NCBI GenBank assembly: GCA_019203745.1
Contig: CP078104.1
Location: 1,556,001 to 1,620,000, forward strand
DNA: 64,000 nucleotides
Source of the DNA: Chryseobacterium sp. E1
Lineage (GTDB): Bacteria; Bacteroidota; Bacteroidia; Flavobacteriales; Weeksellaceae
Direction: 5' to 3'
This document shows, one piece after another, positions 20,508 through 30,227 of the stretch. The first letter of the stretch is position 1; every line of letters starts with the position of its first letter. The translations under genes were made by a program, and so were the position numbers. The notes under the pieces were generated by a model, which made no database searches, was not told where the DNA came from, and worked only from the letters and a program-made list of their open reading frames with translations.

Positions 20508-21107
20508 ATGAACTTTTTAGACAAAATGAAAAACAGGTATACTGTAAAAAAGTATAACCCTCAAGGAAAAATCAGTGAAGAACAGATTGAAGAGCTTAAA
20601 GAAATTCTGAATCTCAGCCCGTCATCCATTAACAGCCAGCCATGGAACTTTATTTTTGTAAGTGATTCTGAGCTGAAGAAACAACTGGCAGAAGTCTCTT
20701 TCATCAATAAAGAAAAAGTATTGGACTGTAGCCACCTGATTATTTTTCAGGTTCTGAAGAACACGGCAGATTTTGAACAGCAGATTGAAGAAAGTCTTCC
20801 GGAAGGTAATATAAACTATTACAAAAACAGAGTAAAGATCAAAGGTGAGGAATCTGTAAAATCCTGGCTTGGTCATCAGGTTTACCTTTCTTTAGGCGTA
20901 TTGCTTTCTGCGTGTGCAGCTATGGGAATAGATTCTACACCAATGGAAGGCATCGAGCCAGAACAGTATGATGATCTGCTGAAAAATGAAAAATATGAGA
21001 CATTATTTGCTGTTGCCATCGGACAGAAAGATGAAACAGACACGAATCAGCCAAAATTTAATCCAAAGACCAGATTAAAAGCTGAAAAAGTAATTGTGGA
21101 AGCGTAA
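20508..21107 (+). CDS. Nitroreductase family NAD(P)H oxidoreductase
   Basis: An intact protein of 199 residues. It has the FMN-binding start NRYTVKKYNP, the SPSSINSQPWNFIF block, LGHQVYLSLGVLLSACAAMGIDSTPMEG and the closing VAIGQKDE. These proteins reduce nitro-aromatics or quinones. The divergent HxlR regulator and the operator overlapping its start predict induction by an electrophile or similar stress; this last point is inference. Confidence 0.9.
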   Translation: MNFLDKMKNRYTVKKYNPQGKISEEQIEELKEILNLSPSSINSQPWNFIFVSDSELKKQLAEVSFINKEKVLDCSHLIIFQVLKNTADFEQQIEESLPEGNINYYKNRVKIKGEESVKSWLGHQVYLSLGVLLSACAAMGIDSTPMEGIEPEQYDDLLKNEKYETLFAVAIGQKDETDTNQPKFNPKTRLKAEKVIVEA

Positions 21108-21168
21108 TGATTGACGTCTTTGTTCTATCTCAGACATGCGGAACTCACAATGATAAAATGTAATAAAG

Positions 21169-21201
21169 AAAAAGTCTGCTTCAGTAGGAGGCAGACTTTT
21201 T
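21169..21201. terminator. Bidirectional terminator
   Basis: The 11-bp stem AAAAAGTCTGC / GCAGACTTTTT has an 11-base loop. It lies between the converging nitroreductase and murI genes. Confidence 0.85.
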
Positions 21202-21204
21202 AAT

Positions 21205-22033
21205 TTATAATACTTTCAGTTCCAGATCAATTGTTTTACCGAAGAACTTCTTGGAGATTTTTTCAAAGTTCTTGGTAAGATCCGAGAGATAAAAATGATA
21301 ATTCGGTTTAGGGTTATTATCATTCAGAAGATTGTACTTATCCAGAATGATCTTCAGATGGTTGGCTACAATATTGGGAGAGTCAATGACACGCACCCTG
21401 TTCCCATAGTACTGCTTGATTTCATCAATCAAAAGCGGATAATGGGTACATCCCAGGATCAGGGTTTCAATATTTTTCAGTTTATTATTGCTCAGATAAT
21501 TGTAGATAATGGCATGTGTGATGGGATGGTTTTTAAATCCTTCTTCAATAGCAGGCACCAGCAGTGGAGTTGCCAGCTCATCCACTTTGATCCATTTATT
21601 ATGCTTTCTGATGCTTTTCTTATACAATCCGGAATTCACAGTTGCCTTGGTGGCAATAACACCTACGTTATTGTGTATTTCATAAGAAACTTTTTCAGCA
21701 ACAGGGTTGATCACGTCTATTACAGGAACTTTCCCGCAACAGACTGCATCACTTCATTCAATGCATTAGCTGTTGCCGTATTACAGGCAATTACAATCGC
21801 TTTACAGTTCTGTTCCAGCAGAAAATTGGTGATTTTTGTAGAATATTCTATAATGGCTTCTTTCGACTTTTCACCATAAGGAAGGTGCTTCGTATCTCCA
21901 AAATAGATAAGATCCTCATTAGGAAGAAGTCTTTTGATTTCCTTGGCAACGGTAAGCCCTCCTACCCCGCTGTCAAAAATTCCGATAGGCTGACTGGGTG
22001 AAAGATGTGAATAATCTTGTTTTTAGTTTTCAA
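21205..22033 (-). CDS. murI: Glutamate racemase (frameshifted)
   Basis: About 276 residues. MurI supplies D-glutamate for peptidoglycan. Motifs: [38 protein letters not shown] (first catalytic Cys) and [10 protein letters not shown] (second catalytic Cys and His). One base is missing near 21733, turning [13 protein letters not shown] into a stop, and one near 22015 in the first codons. The start is taken at TTG 22033 ([14 protein letters not shown]); the real initiation codon is uncertain because of the nearby error. hemW lies upstream on the same strand. Confidence 0.93.
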
Positions 22034-22094
22034 ATGAAGTGAAATTTTATACAAAAATAGTGAATTTTATGTCACATTTGTATATCTGCAAGCA

Positions 22095-23219
22095 TTATAC
22101 AATAAACAAATCCGAAGCAATTCCGTCTGCCATAAACCAATGTTTTTCAGGAATTTTCAAATGATCATTCTCAATGATTAAAATGCCTTCTTCAATCTTA
22201 GATTTAATTTCTATCTGAAAATGTTCCAGCATTCTATCTGAAAATTTATTTTTCAGGCTTTTCAGATCAACTCCCCAGATGGTACGCAATCCGATCATGA
22301 TCATTTCATTGAATTGATCTTCCCTGGAAAGAATTTCTTCTTCTTTGGCTAACAATTTATCATTAAGCTTTTTAATGTACTGTTGATTATTGGCAACATT
22401 CCAGCTTCTGATATCAAATCCGTTATAAGAATGTGCGGAAGGGCCTATTCCCAGATATTCCTGATATTTCCAGTAGGCAGAATTATGTCTTGAGTAGAAT
22501 CCCGGCTTTGCAAAGTTGGATACTTCGTAATGTTCAAATCCATTGTCTTTCAGAAAATCTGACAAATAGTAAAATTCCCTGTTTTGTTCTTCTTCTTTAG
22601 GGCTTTTCACCTTTCCCTTTGATATCCAGTTTTCCAGAGCAGTCTTGGGTTCCACCGTCAAAGCATAGGAAGAAATATGAGGAACCTCCAGCGCTATGGT
22701 TTTATTCAGATTTTCTTTCCAGATTTCAAGACTGGAGGTAGGTGAACCATAAATTAAATCAATACTGAGGTTTTCAAATCCGAAATCCTGGGCTCTTTTG
22801 ATCGAACTTTCTGCTTCTGATGCACTGTGAGCTCTGTTCATCAGCTTAAGATCGTCTTCAAAAAAACTTTGGGTACCTATCGAAAGCCTGTTGACAGGGG
22901 TTCCGGCCAGCTGTTTTAAAAAACTTTTATCAAGATCATCGGGATTGGCTTCCAGTGTAATTTCAATATCTTTTTCAAAACTGAAATACTTTAAAACTTC
23001 ATCAATTAAAGAACTGATCTCATCTACAGAAAGAATAGAGGGAGTTCCGCCTCCAAAGTACAATGATTTCAGAGATTTGTTCTGCAGTTCATTTTTTCTG
23101 AGCAGCATTTCAGTCTTCATAGCACGCAGCATTTCATCCTTGAAATTCAAAGATGTTGAAAAATGAAAGTTACAATAGCTGCATTTTTGTTTACAGAACG
23201 GGATGTGAATATATATCAT
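22095..23219 (-). CDS. hemW: HemW-like radical SAM protein (oxygen-independent coproporphyrinogen III oxidase family)
   Basis: An intact protein of 374 residues. It begins MIYIHIPFCKQKCSYCNFHF with the CxxxCxxC 4Fe-4S motif and continues LYFGGGTPSIL, LEANPDD, RLSIGTQSF and GSPTSS. The CNFHF segment after the third Cys is of the HemW type rather than HemN, so a heme chaperone role is more likely than a dehydrogenase. It is on the same strand as murI, about 60 bases upstream. Confidence 0.92.
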   Translation of the reverse strand: MIYIHIPFCKQKCSYCNFHFSTSLNFKDEMLRAMKTEMLLRKNELQNKSLKSLYFGGGTPSILSVDEISSLIDEVLKYFSFEKDIEITLEANPDDLDKSFLKQLAGTPVNRLSIGTQSFFEDDLKLMNRAHSASEAESSIKRAQDFGFENLSIDLIYGSPTSSLEIWKENLNKTIALEVPHISSYALTVEPKTALENWISKGKVKSPKEEEQNREFYYLSDFLKDNGFEHYEVSNFAKPGFYSRHNSAYWKYQEYLGIGPSAHSYNGFDIRSWNVANNQQYIKKLNDKLLAKEEEILSREDQFNEMIMIGLRTIWGVDLKSLKNKFSDRMLEHFQIEIKSKIEEGILIIENDHLKIPEKHWFMADGIASDLFIV

Positions 23220-23270
23220 AAAAAAAGCCCTGGAAAAATCCAGAGCTCAAATTTATTTAAATTAAATTGA

Positions 23271-24221
23271 TTAATATCTAAATCCTCTAACATTAATAAA
23301 GTTATCGAAGTTATAACCAAGACCAATCATGAAGCTGTTTCCTCCATAACTCTGAATATCAGATATTCCAAGGTTATACGTTGCACCGATCATAAATTTG
23401 TTGAATCTCACTTTTACAATTGGAGAGATACTCAGGTTCTGATTGTCAAATCTGTTCTGAACTGTTCTGTAGCTTACTCCAAAAGAGAATGCGTTGATAT
23501 CATTAGAGAATGTCGCCATAAGGTTCCAGTCGATCATTCTTGTTGAGTTGGTGTTCAGGTTGATCAAAGCTGAAGGTGCTAAGGTAATATTATCAGCAAT
23601 ATTCCAGTTATATCCTAAGTTTAAGAAAAATTTGATTGGTGAAGGCTCGTAATTGTTAACGATCGAAGCATCATTACTTAATGCGATATCATTCACGGAA
23701 ACTCCTCCGAATAATCCTCTGTAGGTAGCTGCTAAACCGAAATTGGCATATACCATGAAGATATTACTTTCTTCTCCTCTTAATAATGGATCACCTCCTT
23801 CCTCAGTATTGATTTTGGAGTAATCAAAATTCATGTTATAGAAGTTAACGCTGGTACCGAAAGAGAACTGATCTTTTCTGTCGCCTTCACTGCTTAAAGG
23901 AATAAAATACGAAGCACCGGCTGTAATACCACCAGCAGAAATAGGTCCGTTGCTGTCTCTGAATACGGAGATACCGGCACCCACTCTATCAAAGATATTC
24001 GCATTCATCCCGAGTGACTGTACATTCGGAGAATTGCTGAATTTGGAAAATTGTTGTTGATAATTGGCGTTGAGCTGTACGTAATCTGTTTTTCCGTATT
24101 GAGCTGGGTTGAACAGGAACTCACCATCCAAAAGATATTGCTGATAGTATGGTAGTGATTCTTGTGCTTTGTATGCATTTGACAAAAGAGCTAAACATAC
24201 GATAGCATATAGTTTTCTCAT
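23271..24221 (-). CDS. PorP/SprF family outer-membrane protein (type IX secretion)
   Basis: An intact protein of about 316 residues. The signal peptide MRKLYAIVCLALLSNAYKAQ is followed by the family start SLPYYQQYLLDGEFLFNPAQYG, then repeated strands with Gly, Asn and aromatics and a terminal RGFRY. PorP/SprF proteins are made with type IX secretion substrates or gliding adhesins and form outer-membrane barrels. There is no large adhesin gene next to it here. The ATG at 24221 is preferred over one six codons upstream. A TATATTTG box on the minus strand at 24245-24252 is a possible promoter. Confidence 0.88.
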   Translation of the reverse strand: MRKLYAIVCLALLSNAYKAQESLPYYQQYLLDGEFLFNPAQYGKTDYVQLNANYQQQFSKFSNSPNVQSLGMNANIFDRVGAGISVFRDSNGPISAGGITAGASYFIPLSSEGDRKDQFSFGTSVNFYNMNFDYSKINTEEGGDPLLRGEESNIFMVYANFGLAATYRGLFGGVSVNDIALSNDASIVNNYEPSPIKFFLNLGYNWNIADNITLAPSALINLNTNSTRMIDWNLMATFSNDINAFSFGVSYRTVQNRFDNQNLSISPIVKVRFNKFMIGATYNLGISDIQSYGGNSFMIGLGYNFDNFINVRGFRY

Positions 24222-24272
24222 AACAAATCTTGATTTCAATTCAACAAATATAAAAAAATTCTCAATATATTT

Positions 24273-25344
24273 TTAGTTTTCCAAATAATTTCTCCATTTT
24301 TTACAGCATCCGCCATATCTTTGGGCATTGGGCTTTCAAAATATAATTCCTTTTTGTTGTCGGGTGTATAAATCCAAGGGTATGTGCATGAAGGGCGTGT
24401 CTTGGCAGAATCTCAAAAACATTTTTGATAAACTGTTTGTATTTCGGAAGATTGATCCCTCTCAGAGCCGTATGTCCTTCGTATCTTTCATCATTGAACA
24501 ATGTATGTCCGATATGTTTGAAGTGAGCCCTGATCTGGTGTGTTCTTCCGGTTTCGAGTTTGCATTCTACCCAGGTCATATATTTGAAACGTTCCAGTAC
24601 CTTATAATGGGTTACTGCATGTTTCCCCTGGCTTCCGTCTTCGTATACGGACATCTGCATTCTGTTTTTAGGATGTCTCCCGATATGCCCTCTGATGGTA
24701 CCTTCTTCATCCTGAAGATTTCCCCATACAAAAGCCCAGTACAATCTCTTTGTCGTTCTGTTGAAAAACTGTTTGGCAAGAAAACTTAATGCATATTCAT
24801 TCTTGGCAATGACAAGAAGCCCGGATGTATCCTTATCAATTCTGTGCACCAGTCCTACCCTGTCGAGGTCAGATTTATCGCCATTCTTTTCAAAATGAAA
24901 AGCCAGCGCATTCACAAGGGTTCCGTCCCAGTTTCCGTGTCCCGGATGCACCACCATTCCCGCTTCCTTATCTACCACCACAAGATCATCATCTTCATAA
25001 ACGATATTCAGAGGAATATCCTGAGGAATAATGACATTTTCTCTCGGAGGATGTGTAAGCAATACGGAAATCTGATCTCCCGGTTTCACACGATAGTTCT
25101 GCTTTACAGCAGTTCCGTTCACTATAACGTTTCCAGCCCGGCAGGTTTGTGAAATTTTGTTTCTGGAAGAATTCTGTCTGTAGATCAAAAGGAATTTATC
25201 TATTCTTAAAGGTTCCTGCTTAGGATCAACAGTGATATTAAGATGCTCATACAATCCCTTATTTTCCTCATCAATATCGATGTTTTCGATACTGTTGGAA
25301 TCTAATAATTCTTCATCTAAGAAATCTTCGTTATCTTCTGACAT
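24273..25344 (-). CDS. rluD: RluD-like 23S rRNA pseudouridine synthase (frameshifted)
   Basis: About 357 residues. An N-terminal S4-like RNA-binding domain (LRIDKFLLIYRQNSSRNKIS, GNVIVNGTAVKQNYRVKPGD) is followed by the synthase core with VVDKEAGMVVHPGHGNW and the catalytic aspartate motif VGLVHRIDKDTSGLLV. The acidic leader MSEDNEDFLDEE is usual in Flavobacteriia. Two A-run losses near 24342 and 24302 spoil the tail, which after repair reads TTKKELYFESPMPKDMADAVKKWRNYLEN. The gene is followed downstream by a PorP-like gene and preceded by a PASTA gene on the same strand. Confidence 0.92.
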
Positions 25345-25417
25345 TGTTTTATTTTTTTTACACAAAAGGCTTCAACATTTTGCAGTTGAAGCCAGTATTT
25401 TTGATATTAATCTGATT

Positions 25418-26508
25418 TTATTCTACGACTACTTTTTTAGCTTTAGGCTTTTGAGCAGGCTGTGTTGCTGTTGTAGAGGAAGCCGGCTTAGCTGTACTTC
25501 CTGCAGCAGGAGTATTAGAAGACGTTTTAGGTTTTTCTGTTCCTGCACCTGAAGGCTTAGTTGTAGTGGTCTGAGTCTTCGGGGTCTCTGTTTTAGGTAC
25601 TTCCGGCTTAGGAGTTTCTTTTTTAGGTGCCGGAGGAGGTACTACGGGAGCTTCATACACCGGTTCATTGTGTACTTCTTCATATCGTACCGGAGGCAGC
25701 GAAGTATCTACTTTCATACGGTAAATAGAATTCAGCTGTTCTACTTTTGCCCTAAGCTCGGCAGGGGTACGCTTACTTGCCCAAAGGTCAATCTGCATTC
25801 CCTGGTCACGAACATCTCCTGCAGCCGGATCCTGATAATAAATGATATCAGACTCATCCTTACCACCGTCTTCATATTCTACCAGTCCTACCTCAAACAT
25901 ACTTTTGGTAATCACCGCTCTTGCTTCTTTTACAGAAAGTCCCACTACATTAGGAATAGAGATATTTCTCATAGGTCCTGACCCTACTACTACATCAATA
26001 ATGGAGAATCTAGGAATTTTAGCACCCGGATTTACGGCATTTCCTTTATACAGGATTCTTAAAAGCGCATCTTTCTGGATACTTGGTTCGTAGATGGTAT
26101 CCCTATCTTAAGACCTACCTGATCCAACCTCTGGAATGCCAGTCCTGAATATTTGTTGATAACATCCGGAACAACAATAGGAGCCCAGGTTCTTGGATTC
26201 ACTTTAAGACGTACAGTTCTTCCGTCCTTCACACGGGAACCTGGTGCAGGATAAACCTGCAGTACCTGGAACGGTCTGTATTTGGGGTCATAATTGGCAC
26301 TGTCTACTTCATATTCCAGTCCTGTGTCATCTAATATTTTAACGGCATCATGCACCGATTTATTTACAACATTGGGAACAGGGATTTCCTGACCGTGATT
26401 CGTATGGTACTCCAACCAGCGGAATGTAAGCCATACCAGACCCACAAAAACACCGATGGCCACTACTAAATTCACTAAAACTTTCCAATTGAAAAGTGAT
26501 TTAAGCAT
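25418..26508 (-). CDS. Membrane-anchored PASTA-domain protein (frameshifted)
   Basis: About 363 residues. One membrane helix near the N-terminus (VLVNLVVAIGVFVGLVWL) is followed by three PASTA domains starting at IPVPNVVNKSVHDA, IVVPDVINKYSGLA and ISIPNVVGLSVKEA. The C-terminal 80 residues are low-complexity Pro/Thr/Ala/Lys. PASTA modules bind peptidoglycan stem or lipid II, and the location beside rluD and the divergent ddl is common in this phylum. No kinase domain is present. The ATG at 26508 (MLKSLFNWKVL) is chosen since residues before it look like a read-through. One G is missing near 26103. Confidence 0.88.
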
Positions 26509-26664
26509 ACTTAAAAATACTTTAATTATAACCGCAAATATAGCTAATAATTTTAGAATGGAATTTTTATTTAACACAATTCACTTTTGATTTTAAAATT
26601 TGTGGATTTCCCATATTGCATTACATAAAATGATTAAATTTGCCTTAATTGATACTATATGGTT

Positions 26665-27643
26665 ATGAACAAAAAAGTGTTGCCGTAGTAATGGGAGGCT
26701 ATTCTGATGAATATGTGGTTTCTTTAAAAGCGGACAGCTGATCTATGATTCTTTAGACAGAAATCTGTATGATGTATATAAAGTAGTAGTCCTGAAAGAC
26801 GAATGGTATTTTTAGGAGAAAATGATCAGAAATATGAGATCAACAGAGGTGATTTTTCTGTGACCTTAGACAATGGTGAAACATTGAAATTTGATGCATG
26901 CTTCAATATCATCCATGGAACTCCGGGTGAGAACGGGATTCTTCAGGCTTACTGGGATGCAATAGGACAGAAATATACAGGCTGTGATTTTTATCAGAGC
27001 GCCCTTACCTTCAATAAAAAAGACACCCTTGCTGTACTCTCAAAATACGGGATCCCTTCCGCAAAAAGTATTTATCTAAGAAAAGGAGAGGCCATTGATG
27101 TTGATAAGATCGTGGAAGAACTGAACCTTCCTCTTTTGTAAAACCCAACCAGTCCGGATCTTCTCTGGGAATTTCAAAAGTGAAAGAAAAATCCGAATTG
27201 ATTGCTGCTACTGAAATTGCATTCAAAGAAGATGATGAAATCCTTATTGAGAGTTTCTTAGACGGTATGGAAGTTTCCGTAGGTGTTATCGATTTTAAAG
27301 GAGAAACCATTGTATTGGGAATTACAGAAATTGTACCTACCAACGAATTTTTTGATTACGAAGCTAAATATGAAGGCGCTTCTGAGGAAATTACCCCGGC
27401 AAGAATTGATGAAGAAACCACAAAAAGAGTGGAAGAAATTGCTAAAAGAGCTTACAATTCTTTAGGTATGAGCGGTTTTCACGCAGTGAATATATCCTGA
27501 TGGACGGTATCCCTTATATGCTTGAAATGAATACCAACCCAGGATTCTCTCCAGCAAGTATTCTTCCCCAGCAGGCTAAGCATTATGGAATTTCCATTAT
27601 GGACCTTTGTGGAAATGAAGTTGAAAAAGCTCTTAATAAATAA
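26665..27643 (+). CDS. ddl: D-alanine--D-alanine ligase (frameshifted five times)
   Basis: About 327 residues. It makes the D-Ala-D-Ala dipeptide for cell-wall precursors. After repair: SVAVVMGGYSDEYVVSLKSG, NIIHGTPGENGILQAYW, an ATP-grasp region FVKPNQSGSSLGISKV and EILIESFLDGMEVSVGV, and the metal-binding tail LEMNTNPGFSPAS. Five single-base losses near 26680, 26730, 26805, 27137 and 27487 each lie in an A or T run. An essential enzyme broken at five homopolymers argues for sequencing error. coaD follows on the same strand. Confidence 0.93.
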
Positions 27644-27737
27644 TATAGAAGTTAGAAATTAGAGGTTAGAAGTCAGAGATACAAAATCCATATCTTTTAA
27701 CGGATAATTTACAATTCAAAATCATAACTCGTACAAC

Positions 27738-28200
27738 ATGAAAATTGCTGTTTTCCTGGGTCGTTTGACCCGATTACACTAGGACATTACGACATTATAG
27801 AAAGAGCGGCTCCGCTATTTGATAAATTAATCATCGCCATTGGACAGAATTCCCAGAAAAAATATATGTTCCCTCTTGAAAAAGAATGGAATTCATCCAA
27901 AACTCTGTGGCAGAATTTCCCAATGTGGAAGTAGACTCATTCGAAGGGCTTACGGTAGACTACTGCTTCGAAAAAAATGCTCAATATATCATCAGAGGAC
28001 TTAGAAATCCGGCTGATTTTGAATTCGAAAAAGCAATTGCCCACACCAACAGAACTTTAGCCCACAAGAAACTGGAAACCGTATTTTTACTGACCTCCTC
28101 AGGAAAATCATTCATCAGCAGCAGCATCGTAAGGGAAATCATCACCCACGGCGGTGAATATGAGCTGATGGTTCCGGATTCCGTCAGGGTTGAAAGATAA
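27738..28200 (+). CDS. coaD: Phosphopantetheine adenylyltransferase (frameshifted)
   Basis: About 154 residues, fourth step of CoA synthesis. Visible after repair: [23 protein letters not shown] with the T/SxGH nucleotide-binding motif, [21 protein letters not shown] and the ISSSIVREI motif that matches the family ISSTxxR. Two single-base losses: a T near 27757 and an A near 27882. It follows ddl, a gene order seen across Flavobacteriia. Confidence 0.94.
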
Positions 28201-28211
28201 ATACAATAAGC

Positions 28212-28666
28212 AATAGTATGAGCAATGAGCAATGAGTAATGAGTAATGAGTAATTTTGATAATATGGATTTTAATCAGGTTTTTCGTGAAAGAACTAAGA
28301 AATTCTCTATTGCTATCATCAGAACACTTTCTGTATTGCCATATTCTGACGATATTTCAATCATAAGAAAGCAAATTATAAGATCTTCAACGTCTGTAGC
28401 CGCTAATTACAGAGCTGTTTCAAGAGCGAGATCTGAAAAAGAAAAATTTGCTAAAATCTGTATTGTAGTTGAGGAAATCGATGAAACCCAACTTTGGCTT
28501 GAAATTATTGAGGAAATGGAATATATAAGTCCGGAAAAAATTCTACATTTAAAATCAGAATGTGAAGAGCTTGTAAAGGTTATGACCAAATATAAATTTA
28601 AATTGTCTCAGATTTAAGTGGCATAATTTTTATTACTCATTGCTCATTATTCATTACTCATAGTAT
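28212..28666. mobile_element. Four-helix-bundle cassette framed by inverted TAATGAG arrays
   Basis: Upstream of the 28246 gene the 7-base unit CAATGAG/TAATGAG is repeated five times (28217-28252). Downstream, 28628-28663 holds the same units in inverse (ATTACTCATTGCTCATTATTC). The gene start codon lies inside the left array. The block separates coaD from a channel gene that otherwise begins directly after the right array. I read this as a small insertable cassette; no transposase is present, so mobility is inference. Confidence 0.5.
28246..28617 (+). CDS. Four-helix-bundle protein, 23S rRNA intervening-sequence (S23/IVP) family
   Basis: An intact protein of 123 residues, all helical: FSIAIIRTLSVLPYSDDISIIRKQIIRSSTSVAANYRAVSRARSEKEKFAK matches the family signature QLxRSxxSIxxNxxEG-like region with IRSSTSVAANYRA. 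The C-terminal part is a helix of charged repeats (LHLKSECEELVKVMTKYK). Members were first seen as ORFs inside 23S rRNA insertions and one group (Avd) works with diversity-generating reverse transcriptases; there is neither rRNA nor reverse transcriptase here. Function is unknown. The first residues MSNFDN come from the repeat array itself. Confidence 0.85.
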   Translation: MSNFDNMDFNQVFRERTKKFSIAIIRTLSVLPYSDDISIIRKQIIRSSTSVAANYRAVSRARSEKEKFAKICIVVEEIDETQLWLEIIEEMEYISPEKILHLKSECEELVKVMTKYKFKLSQI

Positions 28667-29299
28667 ATGCACGAACAGTTCAATTTCGCTATAGAAGTAC
28701 TGGGAACCATTGCGTTTTCCATGTCAGGAAGTTTTGCAGCCATGCAGAAACGGCTTGATCCTTTCGGCGTTCTTATTATTGCTTTTGTTACTTCCGTAGG
28801 CGGAGGAACTGTAAGGGATCTCCTCTTGGATATCCCAGTATTCTGGATGCATGATCTCCTGATGTGTGGTCTGATCCTCGCCACCAGTATTTTTTCAATG
28901 GTTTTTAAATCTCTTGAAAAGAACTTCAAAGTAACCTTGTTTATTTTTGATAGCTTCGGACTTGGATTGTTTACTATTATTGGTGTACAAAAAGGATTAA
29001 ATGCAGGAATTCATCCCCTGATCTGTATTGCGTTGGGAACCATAACCGGCTGTTTTGGAGGGATTATACGGGATATCCTGCTCAACAGAATTCCGTTGAT
29101 ATTCAGAAAGGAAATTTATGCTACGGCATGTATTGTAGGAGGAGCTGCGTTCTTATTAATGACAAAATACACGCCCCTGTCCTATACTTTTATACAGATC
29201 TTTACTATTTTACTGATCGTTGCCATCAGAACTTTAGCTGTAAAATACCATTGGCAGATGCCGAAATTTTATGGGTATGATCAGAATTCGGAAATGTAG
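28667..29299 (+). CDS. TRIC-type cation channel / UPF0126 (YicG-like) membrane protein
   Basis: An intact protein of 210 residues with seven hydrophobic segments and two repeats of the UPF0126 motif: FVTSVGGGTVRDLLLDIPVFW and IALGTITGCFGGIIRDILLNRIPLIF, each carrying the GGxxRD signature. Prokaryotic TRIC channels have the same fold and conduct K+ or Na+. It starts 49 bases after the stop of the four-helix-bundle gene. Confidence 0.88.
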   Translation: MHEQFNFAIEVLGTIAFSMSGSFAAMQKRLDPFGVLIIAFVTSVGGGTVRDLLLDIPVFWMHDLLMCGLILATSIFSMVFKSLEKNFKVTLFIFDSFGLGLFTIIGVQKGLNAGIHPLICIALGTITGCFGGIIRDILLNRIPLIFRKEIYATACIVGGAAFLLMTKYTPLSYTFIQIFTILLIVAIRTLAVKYHWQMPKFYGYDQNSEM

Positions 29300-29319
29300 T
29301 CTGAATTCGGGTTAAATTC

Positions 29320-29470
29320 TAACGCCACGGATGCGCAGAAGAGAAATGGACAAGAATAGTTTTATTCGCAAAAGGCATTCTTGTCAGTTATATACAACCA
29401 AACTTTACCTAGTGCACACCTTAGCGAACATATTTTTATTTCAATAATCTTTGTGAACACTGCGTTTAAA
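29320..29470. repeat. Degenerate intergenic repeat, relative of the 45.4-kb element
   Basis: The left end AACGCCACGGATGCGCAGAAG and the complement of the right end (AACGCAGTGTTCACAAAG) are partly alike. Inside is a 9-bp inverted pair GACAAGAAT / ATTCTTGTC, and on the minus strand CTAAGGTGTGCACTA, close to CTAAGGTGTACTTCA in the 45410-45603 element. I see no gene here. Confidence 0.45.
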
Positions 29471-29540
29471 ATAAGATACAGGAACAAAATAAACCGATTC
29501 TGAACTCAGATTAAAGATCAATTCAGGATTTTTGACATTA

Positions 29541-29565
29541 AAAAGCACCTCTTTCAGGTGCTTTT
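29541..29565. terminator. Bidirectional terminator
   Basis: A perfect 10-bp stem AAAAGCACCT / AGGTGCTTTT with loop CTTTC lies between the channel gene (+) and the TPR-like gene (-). Confidence 0.85.
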
Positions 29566-29585
29566 GCTTTTTATATTTTACTTTC

Positions 29586-30152
29586 TTAGAAGAATTTACC
29601 TCTATTTCTCATATTAGGATTGTGCATATGCTTCTGCATGGAAGGCATTTTCAACTGATCTTTCATCATTTTGATCTGATCAGTCATCATTCCTGCACTG
29701 TCTAATCTTTTAGCTTCTTCCAGCAGTTTCTGCCCTTCCTGTTTTCTTCCTTTAGAAATAGCAGCTGCAGCAAGGTTTAAAGTAGCCATTGCTCTGTCGT
29801 GTTTCATATTCAACCCATATTCCAAGGCTTTTTTCATTAGAGGTTCAACTTTTGTCGGGTGATCCTGAGCTTGAGTTAATCCTAATAAATAGTGGAAATA
29901 TCCGTATTGGGTTTTATGAAGTTGTCCTTTATAATCAGTAATTTTTGTCAGCCATTCTGCAGCTTTTTCCATATTCTGTTTTCAGTTGCCAGAATGCCAA
30001 AAGAATATACTCATTTTTAAAGTAAAGTAAGATTGGAAATGCGGCAAGAAGAAAAACAACAATCCCCATCCAAGATTTCTTGTGAAAATCATCATAAAAA
30101 GTCCCAGAAGGATAAGAAGTGCTGCTACTGCAATTTTAATGTTCTTATTCAT
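29586..30152 (-). CDS. Membrane-anchored TPR-like protein (frameshifted)
   Basis: About 190 residues after repair. Two hydrophobic N-terminal segments (KIAVAALLILLGLFMMIF and a second, GIVVFLLAAFPILLYF) are followed by a helical TPR-type array: KAAEWLTKITDYKGQLHKTQ, KVEPLMKKALEYGLNMKHDRAMATLNLAAAAISKGRKQEGQKLLEEAKRLD. The tail HNPNMRNRGKFF is basic. Three bases appear to be missing, near 29968, 29975 and 30075. TPR proteins bind other proteins; the partner is unknown. Confidence 0.65.
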
Positions 30153-30227
30153 TATTAAATTTTAGAAGTGCAAAGATAAATAAATTAGAGATTAGAAGCT
30201 AGAAGTTAGAGGTTAGAATTCCTATAA

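Noticed and set aside
26665..27643. ddl as a true pseudogene
   Set aside because: Five separate single-base losses, all in short A or T runs, in an essential enzyme with intact motifs point to sequence error.
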